Below are positions 28,699 through 37,392 of a DNA stretch of 64,000 nucleotides, in pieces. Origin of the DNA: Nocardia tengchongensis (GTDB lineage: Bacteria; Actinomycetota; Actinomycetes; Mycobacteriales; Mycobacteriaceae); the NCBI RefSeq assembly GCF_018362975.1, contig NZ_CP074371.1, positions 5,890,001-5,954,000 on the forward strand. The letters are read 5' to 3'. Under the pieces are notes generated by a model. That model worked only from the letters and a program-made list of their open reading frames with translations, made no database searches and was not told the DNA's origin. Numbering within the stretch: the stretch's first letter is position 1; every line of letters begins with the position of its first letter. The position numbers and the translations under genes are program-made.

Positions 28699-29454
28699 TC
28701 AGACATCCTCTGCCGACACGGTCATGTACACCTGGTACCGATCGGCGCGATACCACGACTGCGCGTGCTCCACGGCCCGGTCACGCGAGTAGGAGATCCG
28801 ATCGAAAGCCAGGAGCGGCGAACCGGTTTCGGTGCCCAGCCAGCCCGCGTGCCGCTCGTCGGCGGCCACCGCGCGCACGCTCTGCTCGGCGCGGTCGATG
28901 GGGCAGTCGTACTCGCGCGACAGCAGCGCGTACAGCGATTGCGTCAGTTCGTGATCCAGCAGATCCGGCAGCAGATCGACCCGGTACCAGCCGTCGTCGA
29001 TCGACATGGGCAGGCCGTCGGCCAGGCGCAGCCGAACCAGGTGATAGGCCTTCACATTCGGGGCCAGACCCAGCGCGCTCGCCGAGGCCGCGGGCGGCAC
29101 CGCGTAATCGGTGCGCAGCACCACGGTGCCGGGGGTGCGGCCCAGCCGGCGCATGTCGTCGGTGAACGAGGCCATGTGCAGCCGGGAGCGGGCGACCCGC
29201 TCGGCCACGAAGGTGCCCTTGCCGGGGACGCGGGTGATGACGCCCTCGGATTCGAGCTGGCCCAGCACCTCGCGCACCGTCATGCGGCTGACGCGGTAGT
29301 CGTCGCAGAGCTGACGCTCGCTGGGCAGCATCTCACCGGGGCGCAGAGTGGCGCACAGGGTGGTGAGGGCCGAACGCAACTGCGCCTGCTTGGTCACCCG
29401 CCCAGACACGTCGTTCCGGTCCTTTCCGCCCCCGCCTGCTGCGGGCGCGGTCAT
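28699..29454 (-). CDS. dasR: GntR/HutC-family regulator with UTRA domain, DasR-like
   Basis: 251 residues from the ATG at 29454. The winged HTH LPSERQLCDDYRVSRMTVREVLGQLESEGVITRVPGKGTFV is at about residues 43-85, and the UTRA sugar-phosphate domain follows (YHLVRLRLADGLPMSIDDGWY and ISYSRDRAVEHAQSWYRADRY). DasR/NagR proteins repress GlcNAc genes until GlcN-6-P or GlcNAc-6-P binds. The adjacent dre sites make this its function here. The ATG overlaps the stop of the 116-residue gene (ATGA), so the two are co-transcribed. Confidence 0.9.
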   Translation of the reverse strand: MTAPAAGGGGKDRNDVSGRVTKQAQLRSALTTLCATLRPGEMLPSERQLCDDYRVSRMTVREVLGQLESEGVITRVPGKGTFVAERVARSRLHMASFTDDMRRLGRTPGTVVLRTDYAVPPAASASALGLAPNVKAYHLVRLRLADGLPMSIDDGWYRVDLLPDLLDHELTQSLYALLSREYDCPIDRAEQSVRAVAADERHAGWLGTETGSPLLAFDRISYSRDRAVEHAQSWYRADRYQVYMTVSAEDV

Positions 29455-29801
29455 TTCTCGTTGCGCGCCTTGGGGAATCGCTTCTGACGCGCGACCCAGC
29501 CTGCCATCTTGGCCCAGTGGCCCTTCGCGGGGGTCGCCTTGGAGATCAGCTCGCGGTCCCACTCGTCGGCCTCGGTCAGGCCCTCGACGGTCTCCACCAG
29601 AGACTTGGCGGACTCCAGGGAACCGACGACGCGGTCACCCAGGACGCCGTCGGCGCCGACCAGGGTGACACGGACGCCGATGCGGCCGATGGGCTGCAGC
29701 ACCGCGGTGGCGGAACCGCCGTGCTCGGCGACGAATCCCTTGACGGAATCCACGACGGACGGCGACAGCTTCTCGGATGCCGGGGCGGTGGTAGCGCTCA
29801 T
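29451..29801 (-). CDS. Conserved hypothetical protein upstream of the DasR-like gene
   Basis: 116 residues. LSPSVVDSVKGFVAEHGGSATAVLQPIGRIGVRVTLVGADGVLGDRVV suggests a small alpha/beta domain; the basic C-terminus AKMAGWVARQKRFPKARNEK is typical of a DNA/RNA- or membrane-associated tail. I do not recognise a named family. TAAACT ends 8 nt before the ATG (leaderless or nearly so). It shares its message with the GntR regulator. Confidence 0.7.
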   Translation of the reverse strand: MSATTAPASEKLSPSVVDSVKGFVAEHGGSATAVLQPIGRIGVRVTLVGADGVLGDRVVGSLESAKSLVETVEGLTEADEWDRELISKATPAKGHWAKMAGWVARQKRFPKARNEK

Positions 29802-29909
29802 GTGTCGCAGTTTACCCACCGGTAATTCAGCGTCCATGGACCGCCGCGTATCTCACACTCGGTGAGGCGCGGCGCACCCCGGTTCGGGGGCGGTGTCAGA
29901 CTGGTCGGC

Positions 29910-30875
29910 ATGCGCGCCATCCAGGTTTCCGAGCACGGCGGTCCCGAGGTCCTGCGGTCTGTGGAGGTGCCGGACCCGCAGGTGGGGGCCGGGCAGCTGC
30001 TGGTGCGGACGCAGGCCATCGGAATCAACTTCATCGACACCTACATTCGGACCGGCCGGTACCCGCAGGCGGTGCCCTACATTCCGGGCTCCGAGGGCAG
30101 CGGTGTGGTCACCGCGGTCGGGGACGGCGTGAACGACTTCCAGGTCGGGGACCGGGTGGCGTGGGCGGCCGCGCCGGGCAGTTACGCCGAGCAGGTGGTC
30201 GTGCCTGCGGCCGTGGCGATTCCGGTGCCCGACGGGGTGGACGCGCCGGTAGCCGCGTCAGCGCTGCTGCAGGGCATGACGGCGCACTATCTGATCGAGT
30301 CGATCTACAAGCCGCTGCCGGGCGAGACGGTGCTGGTGCACGCCGGCGCGGGCGGGGTGGGGCTGATCCTGACGCAGCTGCTCAGCGCGCGCGGGGTACG
30401 GGTGATCACCACGGTGTCCACCGACGACAAGGAGAAGCTCTCGCGCGAGGCCGGGGCCACCGAGGTGCTGCGCTACGACGACGACATCGCCGCGCGGGCG
30501 CGCGAACTCACCGGCGGGGCGGGCGTCGCCGCGGTCTATGACGGGGTCGGCGCGTCCACCTTCGAATCCAGCCTGGCCGCCACCCGGGTGCGGGGCATGG
30601 TGGCGCTGTTCGGCGGGGCGAGCGGGCCGGTGCCGCCGTTCGATCTGCAGCGGCTCAATCCGCTGGGTTCGCTGTTCGTGACCCGGCCGACGCTGGTGCA
30701 CTACACCCGCGATCGGGACGAATTGCTGTGGCGTGCAGGCGACATCATGAACGCCATCGCCGACGGAGCACTGCGCGTGCGGGTCGGGGGCAGCTATCCG
30801 CTGGCCGACGCCGAGCAGGCGCACCGGGATCTGGAAGGCCGCCGCACGACGGGTTCGATCGTGTTGGTGCCCTGA
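29910..30875 (+). CDS. qor: NADPH:quinone oxidoreductase, zinc-free MDR family
   Basis: 321 residues. GINFIDTYIRTGRYP and PGSEGSGVVTAVGDGV belong to the GroES-like domain. VLVHAGAGGVGLILTQLL is the NADPH-binding GxGxxG. SLFVTRPTLVHYTRDRDELLWRAGDIMNAI is typical of QOR1. No zinc ligands. It reduces quinones one electron at a time. Its place between ctaA and ctaB is conserved with mycobacteria. CAGACT ends 8 nt before the ATG, so the start is probably leaderless. Confidence 0.93.
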   Translation: MRAIQVSEHGGPEVLRSVEVPDPQVGAGQLLVRTQAIGINFIDTYIRTGRYPQAVPYIPGSEGSGVVTAVGDGVNDFQVGDRVAWAAAPGSYAEQVVVPAAVAIPVPDGVDAPVAASALLQGMTAHYLIESIYKPLPGETVLVHAGAGGVGLILTQLLSARGVRVITTVSTDDKEKLSREAGATEVLRYDDDIAARARELTGGAGVAAVYDGVGASTFESSLAATRVRGMVALFGGASGPVPPFDLQRLNPLGSLFVTRPTLVHYTRDRDELLWRAGDIMNAIADGALRVRVGGSYPLADAEQAHRDLEGRRTTGSIVLVP

Positions 30876-30883
30876 GGTTTTCC

Positions 30884-31492
30884 TCAGTCCACGTCGCGGC
30901 CGGTGAGGCCGCGGTAGACGAATCGGGTGAGAGCGTCCACGGCCTGCTCGTCGGTGAGCGCCAGGCTGCCGTCCTCGACCGCCTGCAGCATGCCCGTCGC
31001 CGCCAGGAACATCATGGCCAGGCTGGCGTCGGGCGAGCCGGGTAGGCGCAGGCCCGCGGGGGCGAAACCGTCGAAGTGGTCGGCCAAGGCGTCGCGCTGC
31101 TCGGTCGCGAAACGTGCTGCGATGGCGGCGAAGTCCTCGTTGACCAGGGCCGCCTGCTGCACCGCGCGCAGCACCGGCCAGTGCTTGCGGGCCGAGAACC
31201 AGTAGCTCGCGATATGGAAGCGCACCGACGCCGGGTCGGTGAAGTCGGCGGTGTGCGCGGGGTCCGCGGCGTCGATGTCGCTCTCGTCGGCAAGGTCTTT
31301 CAACAGCGCCTGGAGCAGTTCTTCCTTGCTCGCGAAGTGGTTGTAGAACGAGCCTGCCGCCCGGCCCGCCGCGGCGGTGATGTCGACGATCTTGGTGTTC
31401 AGGTAGCCGCGCTCGGCGAAGACCTGCCGGGCGGCGGCCTTGAGCGCCTGCTCGGTCTCGGCCGACCTCTCACTGCGACGAGCTGCCACCAT
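30884..31492 (-). CDS. TetR family regulator of the divergent monooxygenase
   Basis: 202 residues. The HTH NTKIVDITAAAGRAAGSFYNHFASKEELLQ is near residues 32-61. The C-terminal domain contains YWFSARKHWPVLRAVQQAAL. The divergent FAD monooxygenase starts 81 nt away, with two overlapping ACTGAA-N6-TTCAGT-type inverted repeats between. It very likely represses both genes; the ligand is presumably the aromatic or polyketide-like substrate of the monooxygenase (inference). Confidence 0.9.
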   Translation of the reverse strand: MVAARRSERSAETEQALKAAARQVFAERGYLNTKIVDITAAAGRAAGSFYNHFASKEELLQALLKDLADESDIDAADPAHTADFTDPASVRFHIASYWFSARKHWPVLRAVQQAALVNEDFAAIAARFATEQRDALADHFDGFAPAGLRLPGSPDASLAMMFLAATGMLQAVEDGSLALTDEQAVDALTRFVYRGLTGRDVD

Positions 31493-31527
31493 CCACCTCC
31501 TTGACAGCGGAACGTACCACCCAGAAT

Positions 31528-31545
31528 ACTGAATCTCAGTTCAGT
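31528..31545. promoter_or_regulatory. TetR operator C
   Basis: ACTGAA-TCTCAG-TTCAGT, perfect 6-bp arms with a 6-bp spacer. Confidence 0.65.
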
Positions 31546-31560
31546 GAATATTGATTCAGT
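31543..31560. promoter_or_regulatory. TetR operator D
   Basis: AGTGAA-TATTGA-TTCAGT: same geometry, one mismatch, 15 bp from operator C. A longer outer palindrome AATACTGAATC/GATTCAGTATT (31525-31563) spans both. Confidence 0.6.
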
Positions 31561-31572
31561 ATTGGAGTTGCC

Positions 31573-33081
31573 ATGAATCCGCAGGTCATCGTTGTGGGAG
31601 CCGGTCCAACCGGGCTGACACTCGCCATCGACCTGGCGCGTCGCGGTATCGGGGTGCGCATCGTCGATCAGGCCGGGCAGTTCTTCGCGGGGTCACGCGG
31701 GGACGGTCTGCAGCCGCGCACGCTCGAGGTCTTCGACGACCTCGGGGTGCTCGACGCCGTGCTCGCCCAGGGCGCGCCGCAGGCTCCGCTGCTCGTGCAT
31801 CTGGACGGGGAGTTCGTGATGGAGCGGCGGATGAGCGCCTGGCGCGAACCCACCTCCGATGTGCCGCACCCGAATCCGTGGGTGCTGGCCCAGGCCGACA
31901 CCGAACGGGTGCTGCGCGAACGACTCGCGGAGCTCGGCGTCCGGGTCGAATCCGGCACGGCGCTGGTCGATTTCAGCGCGGACCCGGACGGGGTGAGCGT
32001 GACGCTGCAACACGACGGTGCGACCGAGCGGGTGCGGGCCGACTACCTGGTGGGCGCGGACGGTGGACGCAGCACGGTGCGCAAGGCGCTCGGGATCGCA
32101 TTCGAGGGCAGCACCGACGACTCGGTCCGCCTGCTGCTCGGGGATGTGTGCGCGGATGTCCTCGACCACTCGGTCGGGTACTGGTTCGCCGACTCGGCCG
32201 CGCCCATGGACGGGATCGCGCTGATGCCGCTGCCCGGTGGTCGAAAGTTCCAGTTCGCCACGGGACTCAGCGCCGACTCCGGGACCGGGGTCGACGTGCT
32301 GCAGGAGCACATCACGCGCCGTTCGCGCCGCGACGACATCCGGCTCAGCGACCTGACGTGGTCGACGGTGTGGCGGCCGAATGTCCGACTCGCACAGCGG
32401 TATCGGGACGGGCGGGTGTTCCTCGCCGGGGACGCCGCGCACGTGCATCCGCCGACCGGCGGGCAGGGACTCAATACCGGCGTTCAGGACGCCTACAACC
32501 TCGGCTGGAAACTCGAAGCCGCACTGCGTGATCCGGGGGCCGCGAGCGAGGCGTTGCTCGACAGCTACGAGAGCGAGCGGCGGGCCGTGGCCGCGCGGAT
32601 CCTCGGCCTGAGTTCGGAACTGCTCGACAAAACGGTCAAAGGCGACCCCGATGCCATGGATCGTGAAGGCACGCATCAGCTCGACATCAGCTATCGCGAA
32701 CCCGGCGACGATTCGGAAGGACTGCGAACCGGGGATCGAGCACCGGACGCACCGCTGCGCGACGCGAACGGCAAGAGCGTCGGGTTGTTCGACCTGTTCC
32801 GCGGTCCGCACGCCACCTTGCTGCTGTTCGGTCCGGACACGGCCGGCGATCCGGGCCACTCCCCCGCGACCGACCTCAGAACCGCACGAATCGTCCACCC
32901 CGACACCGGCTCCGGCCAGGCCGTTCCCACTTCCGAGGGTGGCGGAACCACTCTGAACGATGCCGTGTTCACCGACGTCGACGGTCACGCGCACCGCTCC
33001 TATCAGGCGGCCGACGACACCTGGGTGATCGTCCGCCCCGACGGGCATCTGGGAGCCATCGGCTCCGCTACCGCGCGGTAG
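31573..33081 (+). CDS. FAD-dependent aromatic monooxygenase with thioredoxin-like C-terminal domain
   Basis: 502 residues. The FAD-binding GxGxxG is VVGAGPTGLTLAIDLARRGI at the N-terminus; the DG motif YLVGADGGRSTVRKALGI is near 155; the GD motif FLAGDAAHVHPPTGGQGLNTG is near 285; the C-terminal ~120 residues form the thioredoxin-like domain of the phenol/anthraquinone hydroxylase group. Catalysis: NAD(P)H-dependent hydroxylation. Substrate likely aromatic; rifampicin-type monooxygenases look similar, so antibiotic inactivation is possible. Regulated by the divergent TetR. Confidence 0.9.
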   Translation: MNPQVIVVGAGPTGLTLAIDLARRGIGVRIVDQAGQFFAGSRGDGLQPRTLEVFDDLGVLDAVLAQGAPQAPLLVHLDGEFVMERRMSAWREPTSDVPHPNPWVLAQADTERVLRERLAELGVRVESGTALVDFSADPDGVSVTLQHDGATERVRADYLVGADGGRSTVRKALGIAFEGSTDDSVRLLLGDVCADVLDHSVGYWFADSAAPMDGIALMPLPGGRKFQFATGLSADSGTGVDVLQEHITRRSRRDDIRLSDLTWSTVWRPNVRLAQRYRDGRVFLAGDAAHVHPPTGGQGLNTGVQDAYNLGWKLEAALRDPGAASEALLDSYESERRAVAARILGLSSELLDKTVKGDPDAMDREGTHQLDISYREPGDDSEGLRTGDRAPDAPLRDANGKSVGLFDLFRGPHATLLLFGPDTAGDPGHSPATDLRTARIVHPDTGSGQAVPTSEGGGTTLNDAVFTDVDGHAHRSYQAADDTWVIVRPDGHLGAIGSATAR

Positions 33082-33294
33082 CTCACGCGCCCTCGGTTCC
33101 AGGGGTGGACCGGTGCAACCCCTGGCAACCCGCAAGTCGGGCGGACCGTGCAGAATGATCATGCTGCCGCGCAAGACGATTCGCCTGGACCGAACATTTT
33201 CGGTCACGCGAGGGTGTCGCGACCCCGTAAGGTGGTCGCGGCGAGGGTTCGGGCGGCCGGCAGGTAGAGGCGCATCGGTCAGAGGTGGTCTGGG

Positions 33295-34714
33295 ATGTTG
33301 GTGAAGGTCCGGAACGACGACCCGTCGCGGCTGTCGAGCACCGAACGCACCGTTGTGAACTGGCTCAAATCCTGGAGCGGGCCACACGCCGTGCCCGGGA
33401 TCGCCGTGGTGCAGTGCCAGGACGCCGACGTGGTGGTGTGGACCCCGCAGACCTGCGTCGTGGTCGGCGTGCACGGATTCACCGAACGGGTCACCGGGAC
33501 ACTGGAATGCGCCCAGGATCAGCCGTGGACCGTCGACGAGCGGCCCGCGCCGCTGGACGGGGACGCCGACCCGCTCGACCGGGTGCGCCGCCAGACCATG
33601 GACCTCGCCGGGCAATTGCGTTCCGCGCCCGGACGGGAGCGGGTGCCGGTCAGCGGGCTGGTGCTGCTGGTGCCGCAGCTGGGCAGTCGCGTGAAGCTGG
33701 AGAAGGGCGAACTGCCCACCGGCATCGATGTGCTGATCGGCGACGGACCGTCCTCGCTGCGCGCCTACTTCACCACGCTCGCCGAAGGGGCGCCCGCGTC
33801 CTGGGATGCCGCACAGGTCGGGCAGGCGTTGGGTGCGCTCGGATTCGCCGCTGCCGCAACCTATTCCGATCTGGTGTCCGAGGGGTTCCCGGTGCCGGAC
33901 TCCGCTCGGGACGCACCGCTGCCGTTCGCCAACCGGCCCACCGAGGTCATGGTGCCGTCGGTACCGCCTGCGTCCCCGGAACCCGAGGAGCCCAAACCCA
34001 GCCTGTCGAAGCGGGAACCGGGCGCGACCGGGCACGGCAGCGAATCCCGCAGCGGCGGACGGGGTCCGGGTGATCGGTCTGCGGCGCAACAGGAACCGGG
34101 CCGCGGGCCCGGTGTCGGCGCGGCCATCGCGGGCGCGACCTCCGCGACCGCGGCCGAGCGGGCATATCGGGCGCTGGCTGGTACCTCGGAACCGCAGCAG
34201 ACGCCGGGCCGCACACCACCGCCTCCAACACCGATCCCGGGCGCGGCGCAAGCCGGCCGGCCGCCAGGACCGGGTGCGGGACCCGGGCAGCCGCCACGGC
34301 CGCCGGGGATCGGACCCGGAAACCGATCCCGGTCCGAGGCAGGCCCTTCCGGTCCTCCCCCGGGACCCGGTCCCGCCGGTCCGCCGCCGGTGTCCGGTCC
34401 GCCGCAGGGGTCCGGCCCCGCCGCTCCGCAGCAGGACCGGTTCCCGTTGTGGAACGAGCAGCAGTCCCTCGGGTCCGGCCGCAAGCGCCGCCGCGATATG
34501 CCGATCATCGGCGGGCTGATCCTGGCGGCGATCATCCTGGTGATCGCCATCGCCTGCACGGCCCGGAAACACGCCGACACCGTCACCGAACAAGCAACAG
34601 CAGCCGACACATTCGACCGTCGTCGATGCGCCCACCTCTGCGCACTCGACCGATCCGACACTGCCGCGCACGACCGTTCCACCGGCCTGCTTCCCGTTGC
34701 AGCCCTGCCACTGA
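33295..34714 (+). CDS. NERD-like N-terminal domain, Pro-rich linker and one membrane span; frameshifted
   Basis: 472 residues after removing one A in AAA at 34567-34569. Residues 1-110 (ERTVVNWLKSWSGPHAVPG, DADVVVWTPQTCVVVGVHGF) resemble the nuclease-related NERD domain. There follows a Pro/Gly-rich linker (about 220-400), one membrane span (PIIGGLILAAIILVIAIACTA, about 402-422) and a short Pro/Thr tail TPTPSPNKQQQPTHSTVVD ending PACFPLQPCH. The uncorrected frame yields an Arg-rich nonsense tail. GAGGTGG lies upstream. A membrane-tethered NERD-like protein could act at the DNA-envelope interface, but no catalytic residues are confirmed. Confidence 0.55.
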
Positions 34715-35021
34715 GCCCGCAGGACCAGACCACTGGACAGAGGAACCTCAGCGCGGGGTCACCGCGACGCACGGTGCCCCGAGTGCGGCGGCGCGTTCGG
34801 CTGGCAGCGCGCCGATGACAGTCGAGCCGTTCGCAGATGCGGGCACGACCGGGCCGAGTGCGCCGAACCAGTGCGGTGGTGTCACAAACGGTCCGGTGCA
34901 CGGTTCGAATTCGGGGCGCGCCGGCTGACCGGGCACCGAATCAGCCGAGGTCGGAAGCCATGGCGACACACCGCCGGATAAGCGCCGATGAATTCGGTCG
35001 GGCGGTACCGTCCACTCCAAT
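34715..35021. other. Gene-free stretch between the NERD-like protein and the first hydrolase
   Basis: No start codon with a good ribosome site and no hairpin of note. A reading frame different from the restored C-terminus stays open to 34928 (including MTVEPFADAGTTGPSAPNQC), so the true end of the NERD-like protein is uncertain if a second indel exists. Confidence 0.4.
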
Positions 35022-35885
35022 ATGACCGAACACATCCTGGAACTGCCCGACGCCGACCTCGCCTACGACCTGCACGGTCCCGTACCGGCCGAGAGCTCGC
35101 ACCGACCGCTGCTGATGATCGGCCAGCCGATGACCGCCGACGGGTTCACGGCGCTGGCCTCGTACTTCCCGGAACGCACTGTGATCACCTACGACCCGCG
35201 CGGTCTCGGGCGCAGCGTCCGCAAGGACGGGCGCAGCGACAACTCGCCGACCGTGCAGGCCGAGGACGTGCACGCGCTGATCACCGCGCTCGGCGTGGGC
35301 CCGGTGGATCTGTTCGCCAGCAGCGGCGGCGCGGTCACCGCGCTAGCGCTGGTCACCGCCCACCCCAGTGATATCGCCACGCTCGTCGCGCATGAGCCCC
35401 CGATCCTGTCGGTGCTGCCCGATGCCGCGGCCGCCGAACGCGCACAAGCGCAGGTCCGTGACGCCTACCAGGCCAAGGGCTCGTTCGCGGGCATGGCCGC
35501 CTTCATCGCGTACACCTCCTGGCAAGGTGAATTCACCGATGCCTACTTCGCGCTGCCGCCGGCCGATCCGGCCATGTTCGGCATGCCCACCGAGGACGAC
35601 GGCACCCGCGACGACCCGCTGCTCTCCGACGTGTCGTGGGCGGTCACGGCGTACTCCCCTGACGCCGCCGCGCTGCGGGCCGCACCGACCCACGTGGTCA
35701 TCGGTGTCGGCGAGGAATCCGCCGGGGTCCTCACCGGGCGCACCGCGGAAGCGACCGCGGCGCTGCTCGATTCGACTGCCGTCGTGTTCCCCAGCCACCA
35801 CGGCGGTTTCACCGGTCCCGACTCCGGCTACCCCGGCCAGCCCGAACCATTCGCCCACCGCCTGCGTGAAGTCCTCGATGCGGAG
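35022..35885. repeat. Inverted-repeat arm 1 (hydrolase gene)
   Basis: The hydrolase coding sequence here and the one at 37396-38265 on the opposite strand are highly similar at DNA as well as protein level, forming an inverted repeat of about 0.86 kb with a 1.5-kb spacer. Confidence 0.8.
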
Positions 35886-35888
35886 TAG
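35022..35888 (+). CDS. Alpha/beta hydrolase, copy 1 of an inverted pair
   Basis: 288 residues. LLMIGQPMTADGFTALASYF near the oxyanion, TVITYDPRGLGRS, a nucleophile Ser in DLFASSGGAVTALAL (about residue 100), and a C-terminal His in VFPSHHGGFTGPDSG. Lipase/haloperoxidase-like hydrolase; substrate unknown. It is nearly identical (about 30 differences over 288 residues by eye) to the hydrolase at 37393-38265 on the other strand. The CAP-domain gene follows 43 nt later. Confidence 0.88.
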   Translation: MTEHILELPDADLAYDLHGPVPAESSHRPLLMIGQPMTADGFTALASYFPERTVITYDPRGLGRSVRKDGRSDNSPTVQAEDVHALITALGVGPVDLFASSGGAVTALALVTAHPSDIATLVAHEPPILSVLPDAAAAERAQAQVRDAYQAKGSFAGMAAFIAYTSWQGEFTDAYFALPPADPAMFGMPTEDDGTRDDPLLSDVSWAVTAYSPDAAALRAAPTHVVIGVGEESAGVLTGRTAEATAALLDSTAVVFPSHHGGFTGPDSGYPGQPEPFAHRLREVLDAE

Positions 35889-35931
35889 TCACCGGGGCGA
35901 TTCCTCCGGGCGTGTGCTCGGAGGTATTCCG

Positions 35932-36630
35932 TTGGCGGACCACCGGTCTCGCCGCCTCGGCGGCGCCGCCCTGGCGTTGGCCGTCGCCGCCACCACCGCC
36001 GTCGGCGGTCTCCCGCACTCCGTCGCGCCCGCCGCCGCGGACCCGGTGTGCGAGAACGCCGACGATCCGGTGCACGGCTACCAGTTCTTCGCGAACGAGA
36101 ACCCCGGCAACGATCTGGGCGCCTCGCTCGCCCTCGCCGACCAGTTCGACCGGATCGAGCGCGCCGTCTTCTGCCTCACCAATATCGAGCGCGCCAAAGC
36201 CGGTGTCCCCGAACTGAGGTGGAGCAACGACCTGCGCAACAGCGCATCCGATTTCGCCCAGCATGTCGCAGACCGCCGATGGTGGACCGACAACGCCGAC
36301 TTCCACAACGACCCCGATCTGCCCGGCGTCCCCGCGATCGTCCAGATCCAGCGCCGCGTCCGGTCCTACCACCCCTGCACTTTCTTCCTCGGCGACCCGC
36401 GCGACGTCACCCGCTGGTCCGAGAACGCCTACGCGGGATGGGCTTCGGACGCCTTCACCACCGCCCGAGCCGCCGTCGCCTGGTGGGTGAACAGCCCCGG
36501 CCACCAAGCCAACATCCTCGACAACCAAGTCACGACACTCGGTGTAGGCGTCCGCGCCGGGACCGCCCGTCCCGGCCTCGACACCGACCCCGCCGGCATC
36601 TTCATCCAGCAATTCATCTCCTGCGGCTGA
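35932..36630 (+). CDS. Secreted CAP-domain (SCP/PR-1) protein
   Basis: 232 residues. The TTG start at 35932 is supported by GGAGGTATTCCG. A signal peptide (RRLGGAALALAVAATTAVGG, cut near APAAADP) precedes the CAP domain: CLTNIERAKAGVPELRWSNDL, then FHNDPDLPG and WVNSPGHQANILDNQVTTLGVG, matching the conserved His/Glu cleft. Two or more Cys pairs. Actinobacterial CAP proteins are secreted and often lipid- or metal-binding. It lies inside the inverted hydrolase repeat. Confidence 0.88.
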   Translation: MADHRSRRLGGAALALAVAATTAVGGLPHSVAPAAADPVCENADDPVHGYQFFANENPGNDLGASLALADQFDRIERAVFCLTNIERAKAGVPELRWSNDLRNSASDFAQHVADRRWWTDNADFHNDPDLPGVPAIVQIQRRVRSYHPCTFFLGDPRDVTRWSENAYAGWASDAFTTARAAVAWWVNSPGHQANILDNQVTTLGVGVRAGTARPGLDTDPAGIFIQQFISCG

Positions 36631-36656
36631 CCACCTCGACGCGGCCAGGGCGGTTC

Positions 36657-37298
36657 CTAGTGCTTGGTGAGCCAGACGTGGGTGACGGACTTGGTGCTGA
36701 GCATGTCCGTGACGCGATAGCCGGGGAGGCTGCCGAGGTTGTCGAAGAGGCGCTCACCGGAGCCGAGCAGCGTCGGGACGATGGCCAGGTGCAAGTCGTC
36801 GATCAACCCCGCGGCGAGGAACTGGCGGATGGTGGCGGCCCCGCCGCCGAGGCGGACATCCTGCCCCTGTGCCGCTTCGTAGGCCCGGGCGAGGACCGCT
36901 TCCGGGGTGTCGCAGACGAAGTGAAAAGTGGTGCCGCCCTTCATGGGGAGCGCGGGGCGGGCGTAATGGGTCATCACGAAGGTGTCGTGGTGGTAGGGCG
37001 GGGTGTCACCCCACCAGCCGGTCCACGAATCGTCGGGCCAGTCGCCGCGGACCGGGCCGAACATGTTGCGGCCCATGATGGTGGCGCCGATGTTGTGATC
37101 GCCCGCGGCGAGGATGTCGTCGTCGGGACCGGCATCGCCGCCGGGCTCGCCGATCATGGTGCGGCCGTAGCGAGTGCGGAAAACCCAGTCGTGGAGGCGT
37201 CCTCCGCCCAGACCCAACGGGGCGTCGGGGCCCTGATCGGGTCCGGCGGCGAAGCCGTCGAGGGAGACGGCGAAGTTGTGGACGCGGAGCTTCGGCAT
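36657..37298 (-). CDS. Dihydrofolate reductase / RibD C-terminal family protein
   Basis: 213 residues. LRVHNFAVSLDGFAAGPDQGP, IMGRNMFGPVRGDWPDDSW and VRLGGGAATIRQFLAAGLIDDLHLAIVPTLLGSGERLFD are the RibD C-terminal/DHFR-like motifs, NADPH-binding. Not a true DHFR; substrate unknown. It is convergent with the CAP gene. Its 5' leader (37307-37379) is a copy of the leader of the hydrolase gene behind it. Confidence 0.85.
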   Translation of the reverse strand: MPKLRVHNFAVSLDGFAAGPDQGPDAPLGLGGGRLHDWVFRTRYGRTMIGEPGGDAGPDDDILAAGDHNIGATIMGRNMFGPVRGDWPDDSWTGWWGDTPPYHHDTFVMTHYARPALPMKGGTTFHFVCDTPEAVLARAYEAAQGQDVRLGGGAATIRQFLAAGLIDDLHLAIVPTLLGSGERLFDNLGSLPGYRVTDMLSTKSVTHVWLTKH

Positions 37299-37306
37299 GA
37301 CGCTGG

Positions 37307-37379
37307 CCTCTCGAGTGGCGGGGCGGCGTGTTCCGCCCTCACCATCTCATCGATCGGCGCACGGCCGGATCGACACGCG
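37307..37379 (-). repeat. Leader repeat copy 1 (before the DHFR-family gene)
   Basis: About 73 bp similar to 38278-38349, direct orientation. Both contain a GGGCGG...CCGCCC hairpin and end in the same CGACACGCG, and both begin about 10 nt before a start codon with AGAGG as ribosome site. Confidence 0.55.
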
Positions 37380-37392
37380 CGTCAGGCCGCGC

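Noticed and set aside
31693..34671. 992-codon minus-strand frame
   Set aside because: Spans two plus-strand genes with real motifs; composition is that of an antisense GC-rich frame.
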